Source: Hippasteria phrygiana
Lineage: Eukaryota; Echinodermata; Asteroidea; Valvatida; Goniasteridae
DNA length: 64,000 bases
Assembly (NCBI GenBank): GCA_037893225.1
Contig: JAZGUH010000945.1
Location: forward strand, 434,001-498,000
Direction: 5' to 3'
Each line of letters opens with the position of its first letter. Positions within the stretch are counted from its first letter, which is position 1. Both the position numbers and the translations under genes were made by a program. This document shows, one piece after another, positions 54,031 to 64,000 of this stretch. The notes beneath the pieces are model-generated. The model searched no databases and was not told the DNA's origin. It saw only the letters and a program-made list of their open reading frames with translations.

Positions 54031-54452
54031 CTTTGTCCACGCGATCAGACATTTTTTCCAACAAACTACGAATGGCTTGGTACTGCGCTACATGCACCAG
54101 GAAGGAAGGCTGCACGTACACACGTACGGATTCCACTAGAACTTAAAGAGGAAAGAAAACCAATTTGCATTTTTCTACTTTAGTGGCTTTTCTGAGAGCT
54201 TATGCCTCCCCAAACCTAACAAAGTAGGTTTGAAGAGTTTATGCATGGATTTGGCAATTTTAGAGAAGTTTTACTTTGGAGTCTCTTTCGCTCAGAATCA
54301 GAAAAGCTCGGGGTCAACCGCGTGTTTACAATCCAATCGTGTGACGTAGCTGCGTGGAGATAGATGACGTCACTATGCGAGTGCCCATTGTGTTTCTATG
54401 TGTTTGTATATGCCGGCAATCGTGGACCTAGGACAAAAGAATTCGGCCGTAG

Positions 54453-54546
54453 ACAAAGGGGTCCACGTTTGACCTAACGTCCACGATTGAAAATCGTGTA
54501 CAAAGGGGTCCACGTTTGACCTAACGTCCACGATTGAAAATCGTGT
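54453..54546 (+). repeat. Tandem duplication of a 47-bp unit
   Basis: ACAAAGGGGTCCACGTTTGA and the following bases repeat exactly from 54453 and 54500. Each unit ends in a GATTGAAAATC hairpin-like motif. Confidence 0.8.
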
Positions 54547-55082
54547 ACAAAACCAATGGGAGGCCTTCCGAAAAAGTTAGAGTATTAACAAAAGAGGAAC
54601 AATAAGAGGTCCACGATTGCACCCGTTTACATGATTGGGTGCGTGTACGTGTGTACTATGTGTTGGTTTTGTCCTATTTTTAATGTTCCTGGCGGTGCAT
54701 TATTGCATGAACGTTGCACTGATGAGTTTTTCATTATTTCTTTAATGGGTCTTTGTGGAGCAGGAAGCTTACTCGTGTCTTATTCATCCATATTTTGACA
54801 CTGAAATTTGGGTTTGGAATTTGTGTGGATAGAGATATATACCGTACCCTGTGGAGACATGAAAACAATAGAGACAAAGGGACTGAATAGGTCTCCACTG
54901 GGCAATTCTATGGGTTAGGTTGTCTCCACAAGGAATTTTGTGTACAAAAGGGTTTGCTTAAGTACAGGGACAAAGGGGAAAACAATGCCATGTCTCCACA
55001 GGGCCGGGATGCAAAAACGCAGAAATGTGTATGGATTTGTGTGTGCGCCGCGAACATAGTCTGGTAACTGCATTGTATCTGT

Positions 55083-55260
55083 CTCAATGAAATGAATACA
55101 AGAATTAGCTGGCCTGACGTTTCCAAATTCCAACTGCCTTTGAGAAAGAACTTGCTTAAGTTCGAAACGTCAGGCCAGCTAATTTTTTTATTTGTATATT
55201 TCAGGTCCATTCAGTCAGTCATCATCAGCAGTTTGCAACAGTTTAATTCATTTTCAATGA
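55083..55260 (+). repeat. Dispersed repeat related to 7368-7510
   Basis: It contains an inverted AACGTCAGGCCAGCT pair (GGCCTGACGTTTCC near 55112 and GAAACGTCAGGCC near 55158), then CAGTTTGCAACAGTTTAATT shared with the copy near 7500. Confidence 0.5.
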
Positions 55261-55496
55261 AATGAAAACATACAGTGACGTCGCGATACGTACAGACGTA
55301 CACGTACTTTGAATTTTCGCTCTGGAATAATGGCAGAATCTGGTGGCTCGTGGGAGGTGCATGCAGTGGCCGCGCTGCTGGTCCACCGAGGCCAAGTAAG
55401 CGCACACGCGTCATAAGGTCATATGCAACATTTGCATCCTTAATGACCTTTGCAGGAATTGAGACCAAACGCTCACTCCAAGGGGCAATTTAGTCA

Positions 55497-56068
55497 TTTT
55501 TTTTTCAATGAAATAAATTTTAATTAATTAATTGATTGATTTATTTATTTCTGATCTTTTATCAGGGTAGCCCGTTCACAGTAGATGTGGTCTTCCACGG
55601 GGCCCTGGACATAGAATTACAAAGAAGATAGGACATAAAACAAAACTAGTAATTTAAAAGGGTTAAAAGTGTATAAAAAGGTCTAAACATATAGAAAATA
55701 AGATCAAATGAAATCATAACCAAATAATCATTAAATAAAAAGAGACCTGAACGGGTATACAACAAAAAACAATGTGTATATGAAAAAGACAATAGACAAA
55801 AGTGCTGATTAAGAAGTAAAATTTAAGGATAAAATCACAAAAAGTCCTACTTGCATATACATAAACGAAGAAAAACGAAACAAAAAAATGTAAATAAAGA
55901 AAACAGTAAAAAGGGTACACTTAACATGCTAAAAGGTGTAAATGATAAAGACAGTAAAAGAAAAGGTACACTTCATATGCTAAAAAGGTGTAAGTGATAA
56001 AGACAATAAAAATTAGTACACTTAACATGCTAAAATGTATATAATTAAAACAATAATTTAGAAGCAAC
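55497..56068 (-). repeat. 3' region of the LINE, AT-rich
   Basis: Downstream of the LINE stop on the minus strand. It contains several imperfect copies of a GGTGTAAATGATAAAGACAG-type unit and ends in an AATT/ATTG-rich tract. Probable LINE 3' UTR. Confidence 0.5.
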
Positions 56069-58001
56069 TTATAAGGTAAAAATGTTAAGTTTCAACAATG
56101 ACTTAAAAGAATCAATTGAGGCTGCTGCTCTGGTTTCTTTATTTAAGCTATTCCAGACAGTAGCCCCAGCAACAAAAGGACTATGCTTTAAGCATTCTGA
56201 TGTATATTTAGGAATGAACAGGGTGTCCTCAGTTGCTTGTCTGGTGGAGTGATGATGCATGTCAGATATTTTAATGATATCTTCTGTTATGTTGCTGTCA
56301 CACTGTTGCATATGGCACCAGCGTATGAGTTGCGTATTAAAATTCATGAAATATTTTTCATACGCACAACAAGCCCTCGAAAATACAGAATTGTGCGTAT
56401 ACTTACCGTATAGTGAACCTATTAGTAGCGTATGAGTAGCGTATTCACAGCGCATGCCCAGCGTGCCGCCTATCACGTGACAAGTGGCTATATATACACT
56501 TTCTCAAAACGCTGGCAATACGCTGCGGATACGCTGGCCATACGCCAATAATACGCTAGTTGTACGCTAAATACGTTACTCAATCGTCAGGCACACGCCA
56601 AGATGTCTATATACGTTGCAGATACATCAGACATACGTTAGAAGTACGTTACTCATACGCTATCAATACGCTAGCTGTACGGTACACCTTCATGCCAACC
56701 TACCTATGGCAACTTATGTCCAGCCATGTTTCCTTCCTCCATGGTCCAGCGTACTCGACCTATGCGTAACCTACCTGTAGCGTACCTCTAGCGTAATCAG
56801 CGTATGCCTAGCGTATGCCTAGCGTATGCTTAGCGTATGAACCATACGCAGGCATACGCACAACATTTTTAAGCATGCTTAAAAAATTAGTTCGGTTTTG
56901 GCGTATCCCAGCGTATGTCAGCGTATGCCACCGTGCTTGTAACGTATACAACCTATCCATAACGTACCCCTACCGTATGTCAGCGTAGGCCTGCGTATGA
57001 GTGATAATTTAATACGCAACTCATACGCTGGTGCCATACGCAACAGTGTGACAGCAACATTAGATAGGTGGGGGCAAGATTGTTGATACATTTGTACATA
57101 AGTACTGCTCGTAGGTAGCAAAATCGTTCTGGTAACGGCATCCAGCCTAATGCATTAAATGATGCACTTGAAGGAGTATCATACCCTTTACCTAAAATTA
57201 ATCTGGCAGCACGTTTTTGGAGTTTATACAGCTTGCCAGTGTGCATGTTGAATCTTTCTGACCAGATTTGAGAACAGTAATCAAAATGGGGTAAGATAAA
57301 CGCATTATAAAGTAATTTGACAGAGTCAGCCGGAATATATGGTTTCACCCGTCGAATAATACCCAATTTTGCTTGTACAGTACTCACAACCTTATCTGAT
57401 CAGTCCATTTCATCTCATCATCAATGATGACACCAAGACATTTAGTTTTAAGAACTCTTTTAAGAACAATGTCATTTACCTCCACTCTGAAATCAACAAC
57501 GCCCTTGAGTTTTGCTCTAGTTCCTATGATCATCACATTGATTTTATCATAATTTAAAACAAGACGATTTGTGTTCAGCCAACTAGAGATCTGCGTCAAA
57601 GCAACAGATAATTTTTGTTCAACATCCGCAGTCGTCTTGCCATTAACTGTAAGAGTTGTGTCGTCAGCATACATGTCAACAGTACCGTTACTGACCGACG
57701 AAGGCATGGAGTTAACATATATAGAAAACAAAAGTGGACCTAAAATAGAACCCTGTGGAACTCCATTAACAACACTCTCAGATTTGCAATAAGCTTTGTT
57801 CAAATAAACTCTTTGTGTGCGACCTGACAAGTAGCTGGAGAACCACTTCAAAGCACTCGCTGAGCAGCCAAGTGAGCTTAATTTAACCAGAAGAATGTTG
57901 TGGTTAACCGTATCAAAAGCTTTTCTGAGGTCTATGAAAGCCACTCCTGTCAGGTCACCACATTCAACATTTTTGGCTCCATTGATTGACCAGTTTGGCA
58001 A
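56069..58001 (-). pseudogene. LINE (Jockey/CR1-type) reverse transcriptase, 5'-truncated and interrupted
   Basis: The first segment (58001-57384) has the RT palm: AFIDLRKAFDTVNH (about 21-34), NGVPQGSILGPLLF (about 79-92) and YADD (111-114). A frameshift near 57385 leads into the thumb region (57387-57062, IPADSVKLLYNAFILPHFDY and LQKRAARLILG). A MITE with TTA duplication (56290-57059) then splits the frame. The last segment (56286-56069) carries the typical C-terminal GATVWNSLN...FK..LK ending. Endonuclease and the N-terminal part of RT are missing. Not functional. Confidence 0.85.
56290..57059. mobile_element. 770-bp MITE with TTA target duplication inside the LINE
   Basis: Ends TGTTGCTGTCACACTGTTGC are perfect inverted repeats flanked by TTA (56287-56289 and 57060-57062), PIF/Harbinger-like. 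Both arms are filled with iterated CAGCGTATG/TACGCTG motifs in variable spacing. Confidence 0.8.
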
Positions 58002-58143
58002 GAATTGTGGTTGTGGAGTGCATTGGGCGAAATCCTGACTGATTAGGATGCATAAGTTTGTATTCGGTCAGAAGAATACAAGCTCTCAGAAAAGCCAATA
58101 AAGCGGAAAAATGCAACTTGGTTTTCTTTCCTCTTTAACTATG

Positions 58144-58811
58144 AGGCTCCTACCATGTACCAGAGCCCCATAGAAAGAAGCCCAATTTTCACAGCAAGAA
58201 TATAGAACAGAATTTGCATGCACTGTATTTACACTGTGCACGCAAAATCTGCTGCAAAGTTTACCCCAAAAAATCTGTCTGTTGCTTACTTTACATCCTC
58301 ACCTTTTGTGCATGCACCAAGCAAAGGATCGGTCGAATCTGTCTCAGTTTTAGATAAAAAAGTGAAAAAATCCCTGTTCCAAACTGAAGCATTTTGAATC
58401 TCAAGAAGCAATATGACCCAGTACAAAGGTCAGACATAAGCCAATCACTTCACAGGGCTGTTGAGATTAATCATGAATAATCAACAGCCCTGTGAAGTGA
58501 TTGGCTCATGCCTGACCATTGTACTGGGTCTTGTTGCTTCTTATAAATTCATATTGCTTCAGTCTGGAACTTACAGGGATTTTTCACCTTTTTTCTGAAA
58601 TTCGGACAGATTCGATCGATTCTTTGCTTGGTGCACACAAGTTAAGGATGTAAAGTAAGCAACAGACAGATTTTTAGGGTAAACTTTTCAGCGGTTTTTG
58701 TGTGCACAGTGTAAACACAGTGCATGAAAATTGTGTTCCTATTCTTGCTGCAGTAGCCTATGGGAAAATTGGGCTTCTTTCTATGGGGCTCTGGTACTAG
58801 TAGGAGCCCCA
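58144..58811. mobile_element. 665-bp fold-back element
   Basis: Two arms of about 315 bp (58144-58460 and 58485-58811) are imperfect inverted copies from ATGAGGCTCCTACCATGTAC/GGTACTAGTAGGAGCCCC inward, with a loop of about 25 bp. No coding frame. Confidence 0.75.
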
Positions 58812-58874
58812 TATAGTTCTAGGGGTAACGTACGGACACGTACACCCGACGTGAGTACAGAAACTATAGACTAG

Positions 58875-59717
58875 TGTAACCGAATGGTTTTTGTTCTATT
58901 TATTTAAATATTATGATGGTGGAATATGGGAGATAAGCACCCAAACCCCAGATAAATATCAGGAAACAGAGATGCAGATTATTATAAGCAGGAATGAGAG
59001 ACTTGATTTACAAAAATATAGAGATGATTTTATTCCATTTCAATTCCATTTGTATTTCAGTCTGGAAATCTATCTCACTTGGCACATATGCACAAAATAG
59101 AAAAACGACAGTCAATACAGTTTGACAATAAGGCTTGGGGTACTTTGGCAAGCACAGGAAGAATGCTCAGCCACTGGTGTACATCAGTAAAAGTGCGATA
59201 ACATCCATCACCAAGGGTACACTGCCATTGCCAACGTCCACAGTCCTCAATATTGATGAATTGCCACTCGGCAAAAGTCGGGAGCAAAAGATATTTATAA
59301 TAAATTTCAGCCGTCTGGCTATAATTCAGAAGCACTGTACTAATTGCAGCGTAACTTCAGGCAAAAATGTGTATAAAACGGGCAGCTAGCACACCGTTCT
59401 AACAACTGTCAACATTGCGGGCTTTACAGCAGGAAAAAGCAAAGCTCTACCGCAAGGAGCAGCATATATATTGAAGAAAACAAAGGCTTGCACCACACCT
59501 ATTCAAAAGCTGTGAACATACGATACGGTTATGTAATCGCTATAAAAGGTGTGAACTGGTGATTTAGAATACTGCCATTACGTTCGTGCAATGCTGCAGT
59601 GGCGTGACACGTATGAGAGAGGGCGCACTAGAACTTTATATAGAAGGCGCACTAATGGAAATAAAATAATAATGTACATGGAGTAAGTGACAGTTGACGG
59701 AATGTCGACTGGTCACA
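58875..59717 (-). repeat. Terminal direct repeat of LTR-type element, left
   Basis: Begins TGTAACCGAATGG and ends GGTCACA; 3' LTR if the element is read on the minus strand. Confidence 0.7.
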
Positions 59718-61161
59718 CATAACCCCAAGAAAAAATAGAGAAAAAAAATATATATATATAAAACAACTATTTACTGGTGGCATGAATTTCTCCAGCCACA
59801 ACGACAAAAAAACTGTTAAGTTAAACTGTTTATCAGATCCATCATGGACTAAATGTTGACCGACAACTGCTGAGGAAAAGAGTTACGTGGGCTGGAAAAT
59901 CTCCCTTCGAATAAGGAATTAAAAGAGACTTCCAATGGTGCTTCTGATAAAAGGACAACATAGTACAGGTTGATTGCAACCTGAACAAATGCATCTGCCA
60001 ACTCGAAATCTCGAGCAATTCCGGAATAATATATTCCGTTACAGGACAAAATCTGCCATCCAACCCGCTTCAGTATGTCACTGAAGAAGAGACAATGCTC
60101 ATACAGGTCATATCACAATGTCCTTAATAAGCAGAAATGTACAATCAGGATAATTGTAAAGTTGTCAAGTGACCAAGAAGCTTTTCAGTATATCACTAGA
60201 AATCTGATATCTGGAAACAATTCGAAAAGTTCTTCCACCCCTCGCAACAATAATTCTCAAGTTTCACTGATCCAGGCGTTGTCAGTAAACAAGTTCTCCC
60301 ATGGAGGCTAAACAGCAAGGAAGTGGGCAGTAGGCAATGTCAGCAAACTCTACGGTGAGCCAGCACATCAAAATCTGCAACAGAAAATACACAAAAAAAA
60401 GACTCCAACCAAATTAATATACCATTACAAGTACACGACAAACTGTCAATACAACCACCAACTTTGGCTTAAAATTTCCAGCTGCTTTCCAGTATATCCG
60501 GCTTCTTCCAAGCCAAAATAACATACTGTTAAAACGTTTAAATTTGTCAGATCAAAAGGCTTGTCACAAATTAATGTATAGATTGATAATTCATGGTAGA
60601 AAAACCCCTGAAAATTCACTAGACTACACACATTACTACACCATCAGGTTTTTGTACAATTTGTTAACAGTATTTTTTATTTTGATTTTCCTCCGAAAAA
60701 GGTACTGAATTAGGCAAGAAATAGCTCGTTATCTATCCCACAAATCCTGAATAGCAATGATCTAACCAGAAATGTGCGATTGCGATATTCAGTAATTATA
60801 TTCTGTCCAACAGGACTACAAAGTTATACAATACATATTTTTCAAACCGTCCTCTGGAACGTCCATACGACTAAGCCACAGCGAAGCAAAATAGCTCAAA
60901 GTCCCAAGAGGTTTCTCACAATCCACGTACAGTCCCAAAGTGTGGTCCAGCAGTCGCCGAAAAACGGGGTGGTCCGGCAGTCGCCGAAAAACGGGATGGC
61001 TACCAACCACAAACAATTGCACTTCGGCCACTCAAGACACCCAAGAGCCAAAACACACACGACTGTCGTTTTTTAATATTTATATGAAATTACTCTCATT
61101 CAATGGAAAAATAATCTGCATCTGTGATGCAAACTTGCATCATCCTGCCGACTACGCCAAT
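59718..61161. other. Interior of the LTR-type element
   Basis: Short open frames occur on both strands (for example 59842-60063 minus, 60075-60311 plus) without recognisable domains. A 24-bp unit around GTCGCCGAAAAACGGG occurs twice near 60950-61000. Confidence 0.5.
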
Positions 61162-62016
61162 TGTAACCGAATGGTTTTTGTTCTATTTATTTAAATATTA
61201 TGATGGTGGAATATGGGAGATAAGCACCCAAACCCCAGATAAATATCAGGAAACAGAGATGCAGATTATTATAAGCAGGAATGAGAGACTTGATTTACAA
61301 AAATATAGAGATGATTTTATTCCATTTCAATTCCATTTGTATTTCAGTCTGGAAATCTATCTCACTTGGCACATATGCACAAAATAGAAAAACGACAGTC
61401 AATACAGTTTGACAATAAGGCTTGGGGTGCTTTGGCAAACACAGGAAGAATGCTCAGCCACTGGTGTACATCAGTAAAAGTGCGATAACATCCATCACCA
61501 AGGGTACACTGCCATTGCCAACGTCCACAGTCCTCAATATTGATGAATTGCCACCCGGCAAAAGTCGGGAGCAAAAGATATTTATAATAAATTTCAGCCG
61601 TCTGGCTATAATTCAGAATGATACGAAGCACTGTACTAATTGCAGCGTAACTTCAGGCAAAAATGTGTATAAAACGGGCAGCTAGCACACCGTTCTAACA
61701 ACTGTCAACACTGCGGGCTTTACAGCAGGAAAAAGCAAAGCTCTACCGCAAGGAGCAGCATATATATTGAAGAAAACAAAGGCTTGCACCACACCTATTC
61801 AAAAGCTGTGAACATACGATACGGTTATGTAATCGCTATAAAAGGTGTGAACTGGTGATTTAGAATACTGCCATTACGTTCGTGCAATGCTGCAGTGGCG
61901 TGACACGTACGTATGAGAGAGGGCGCACTAGAACTTTATATAGAAGGCGCACTAATGGAATAAAATAATAATGTACATGGAGTAAGTGACAGTTGACGAA
62001 ATGTCGACTGGTCACA
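61162..62016 (-). repeat. Terminal direct repeat of LTR-type element, right
   Basis: The counterpart of 58875-59717; 5' LTR if the element is read on the minus strand. CTAG follows at 62017-62020. Confidence 0.7.
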
Positions 62017-62084
62017 CTAGTGAGTGTTTGCGATTTACATGCAACATGCAGCTACGTCACACGCGCATGCAAATGCCACATAGT

Positions 62085-62196
62085 TTGCGAAATAACCAAG
62101 ACGGTCTTAGCGATTTGGCCGTGGCGTGTGTGTGTAGCGAGAGAGCGCTGTCGGCCGGCCGTGCGCGCCGCTAAGGACGTCTTCGAACCAAGACTG
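62085..62196. repeat. TAGTCTTGG-family fragment, inverted relative to 53262
   Basis: The reverse complement of the start of 53262-53480: GGACGTCTTCGAACCAAGAC at the right edge, then GGCCGGCC and CGCTAAG.. motifs inward. Confidence 0.55.
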
Positions 62197-62271
62197 TTAA
62201 AAATCTTGCAGTCGTTGCCAGTGGTGTGCACACACGGTCCCATTACGAAAGTCCCATGTTCAAAGCAGTTA

Positions 62272-62448
62272 AGGGCCGGTCACAATGGCCACGATAACGA
62301 TAACGAAAACGAAAACGATGCGAATAAACACTCTCTATTGGTGGTGGAACGCGCTCGTATTACACGCGCGAAAATTCCACCAATCAATATTACGTTTATT
62401 CTCACCGTTTTCGGTATTGTCGTCGTTGTCGTGGCGGTGACTGGCCCT
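62272..62448. mobile_element. 177-bp MITE with TTA target duplication
   Basis: Inverted ends AGGGCCGGTCACAATGGCCA and GGTGACTGGCCCT are flanked by TTA (62269-62271 and 62449-62451). Inside are iterated AACGAAAACGATAACG motifs. PIF/Harbinger-like. Confidence 0.75.
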
Positions 62449-62540
62449 TTATGCTATGTGCTTTCTTTGGTTTCATGCGCGTAGGGGAGTTTGTAGCAAA
62501 TTTATCTATCGCCGTTTGTGAGTTAGCCACGCCCCTTAAG

Positions 62541-63059
62541 CCTGGTTTCCATATAGTCGTTATAATCGCCGACAGCGTCGCCGAAGAGTCCCCGATGCAA
62601 CGTCGATAAATAGAAACGCTTTATCGGGGACTTTCCCAACATAAACGGCGACAGTCGGCAAAGATCAACCAAGTTCAACTTTGCCGACTGTCGCCGTCGC
62701 GTCGTGAGAGTAGGCCCATTCAAATACACGTACTGGCATGCCGTGCATTCAACGATGTCTCTCACCGCTTGAGTGCCACAAATTTGACCCATTTTATCCT
62801 TTGACCAAGAAATATGAGCATAAATGTAAGTAGAATAGCTGCCCGTAATTGAAATCTATCGAAATGAAATATCAGTTCAGCTTTCAGAAAAGTGTGAAGT
62901 ACCAAAAAACGCCATTTCAGTGAGACATTTTCAAGCATTCGGACGCCATTTTGTTAAAAATGTTCAGCCGAATGACGTCTATAACCGTCTCTGCCCGGAC
63001 GTCTGCGACTTGCCATCTTGCGTGCTGTCGGCGTTCATTGCGATTATATGGAAACCAGG
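62541..63059. mobile_element. 519-bp MITE with CCTGGTTTCCATATA ends
   Basis: Ends CCTGGTTTCCATATAGTCG and CGATTATATGGAAACCAGG are inverted. A second inverted pair (ACTGTCGCCGTCGC-type and GGCGACAGTCGGC) lies in the left half. Confidence 0.7.
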
Positions 63060-63065
63060 GACGGA

Positions 63066-64000
63066 TTTCACTAAAGAGTCAATTTGCGATCATCGCTATT
63101 CATCCAGCAAACTCATCGCTAGCCGCAAATCCATCGCCGTTGCGATTGCGTCGTTTTTTTCGTTTCACTAAATCCATCGCTGTTGCGATAACGAAATAAA
63201 AAAAGAAATGTATTGTATGTACGAGGCTGATTCACGCAGAGTACACGTGGGAATGTGGTTCGAGCATGCGCAGTTCGCCAAGACCGGATTCCCGCAACAT
63301 GTAACCCATTAATCTCCATTTATAATGGAGATCAATGATGGATGTAACCCGAAACCACATGCGAGCTTGCGATTCGCCCCGCGCGTACTTCACTAGTATA
63401 TGCAACACGTATGCAAAACACTCATTCATAATTTTTCCCGCGAAAGAAACGAACTAAAAAGAAACTTAGTTTTGATTGCATTTTGGAGTTGTTTATGTAA
63501 ATGTGTTTCCCAGCACTTCACAGCCCCTATAGTTCCGGTAATTTTCCCAATAGGCCCCTATGTCATTACAAAGCTGATTTTTTGCTGAGCAAAGGACTTG
63601 TACCCCCCTGTGAATGATCTGACAGGTACTTGCCTCAGAAATACCGTGATGTCCCGAGGTAGTTGTATATAGACACGTCCAGTCGCGAAAAAAACGCAGA
63701 GCTATAAACAGTCAATCGCTTGACTTCTCAAAAGTATCTCGGAACACCCTCTCTCTAGGGCTCGCCTTATTTACAAAACGTCGTCCAACGTATGTGAATA
63801 AAAATGGCGAAAATGTTTTTTGCGATGAAAAATAGACTTTGCGGACACTAATAACGCATCGCAAAATATCAATCGCTAACTTGATTATTTGCGATGAACA
63901 AATTCATCGCAAGTATTAGTGAAATCGTTCTTCAAAATTCATCGCTAAGTTGCGATGGGTTTTGAGTTTAGCGAGCGATTTCGGCATTTGCGATGATCGC
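63066..64000. mobile_element. GCGATGAAT-rich element running off the window end
   Basis: The left edge (about 63066-63175) has several TTGCGATCATCGC/CATCGC motifs, and the right edge (63860-64000) has their inverted counterparts ending TTGCGATGATCGC at the last base. The element is therefore probably cut by the window border. A TCTCCATTTATAATGGAGA hairpin lies at about 63312-63330. No gene. Confidence 0.5.

Larger units (their letters stand above)
54141..58140. repeat. About 60-bp inverted repeats bracketing 4 kb with a LINE inside
   Basis: About 54141-54203 is the inverted counterpart of 58081-58140 (AACTTAAAGAGGAAAGAAAA and onward through a GGCTTTTCTGAGAGCTT block). This could be one non-autonomous transposon that later received a LINE, or two separate elements in opposite orientation. 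Confidence 0.45.
58875..62016 (-). mobile_element. Non-autonomous LTR-type element, 3.1 kb
   Basis: Direct repeats of 843 bp (58875-59717) and 855 bp (61162-62016) start TG and end CA in both strands' reading. They are flanked by CTAG (58871-58874 and 62017-62020). The interior (59718-61161) holds no gag, protease, RT or integrase that could be recognised. On the minus strand, the sequence next to the 61162 repeat reads TTGGCGTAGTCGGCAGGAT, which looks like a tRNA primer-binding site. That sets the likely orientation. Differences between the repeats (a 9-bp and a 4-bp insertion plus few substitutions) imply moderate age. Confidence 0.6.

Noticed and set aside
59842..60063. Gag-like protein in the LTR-type element
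   Set aside because: No zinc knuckle or gag motif is visible in any frame, and frames overlap on both strands.

Overview
The window looks like nuclear DNA of a marine invertebrate animal. It holds one ordinary host gene with a metazoan-type intron (a BRI3-like membrane protein), long gene-poor stretches packed with short inverted-repeat transposons, telomere-like and ACATGTA-rich repeats, microsatellites, and fragments of LINE, DIRS-like and LTR-type retroelements. The species cannot be named from this; a deuterostome such as an echinoderm, hemichordate or amphioxus is only a guess.

Positions 1-19240 are host DNA. A two-exon BRI3 homologue lies at 4987-6477, with a LINE endonuclease fragment in its intron. 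The rest is fold-back and MITE-type elements (1197-2216, 4156-4414, 7007-7156, 7534-7842, 7899-10090, 10855-11112, 11652-11811, 13600-15145, 16845-17304) ending in a long AAAC microsatellite.

Positions 19284-43326 are a Polinton/Maverick (virus-like DNA transposon, adintovirus-like). It is 24,043 bp long, with apparently identical 227-bp terminal inverted repeats and a 5-bp target duplication (TGCTG). It encodes a protein-primed type B DNA polymerase, an RVE/DDE integrase, a packaging ATPase, a double jelly-roll type major capsid protein, three tandem single jelly-roll-like proteins (probable penton/minor capsid) and several conserved membrane or coiled-coil proteins. Polymerase, integrase and TIRs would replicate and integrate the element; ATPase and capsid proteins would package it. 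No adenain-type protease was recognised. Polymerase is split by a one-base frame change at an A-run. One of two paralogous acidic coiled-coil/membrane genes is cut by a 6.9-kb insertion, itself made of two tandem units with AAT at all three junctions. The element sits in the loop of a roughly 101-bp palindrome.

Positions 43390-64000 are host DNA again. They contain pentanucleotide and hexanucleotide microsatellites, an AACGTT-rich transposon with an exact 169-bp tandem duplication, and a decayed DIRS-like retroelement (gag-like, start of RT, start of tyrosine recombinase) carrying nested insertions with clear 3-, 9- and 4-bp target duplications. Further on are a RecQ-like helicase fragment, a 5'-truncated LINE reverse transcriptase interrupted by a TTA-flanked MITE, a 665-bp fold-back, and a 3.1-kb element with 0.85-kb direct terminal repeats. 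Three more MITE-type elements follow, the last running off the window end. All identifications are by eye from motifs; no database search was run.
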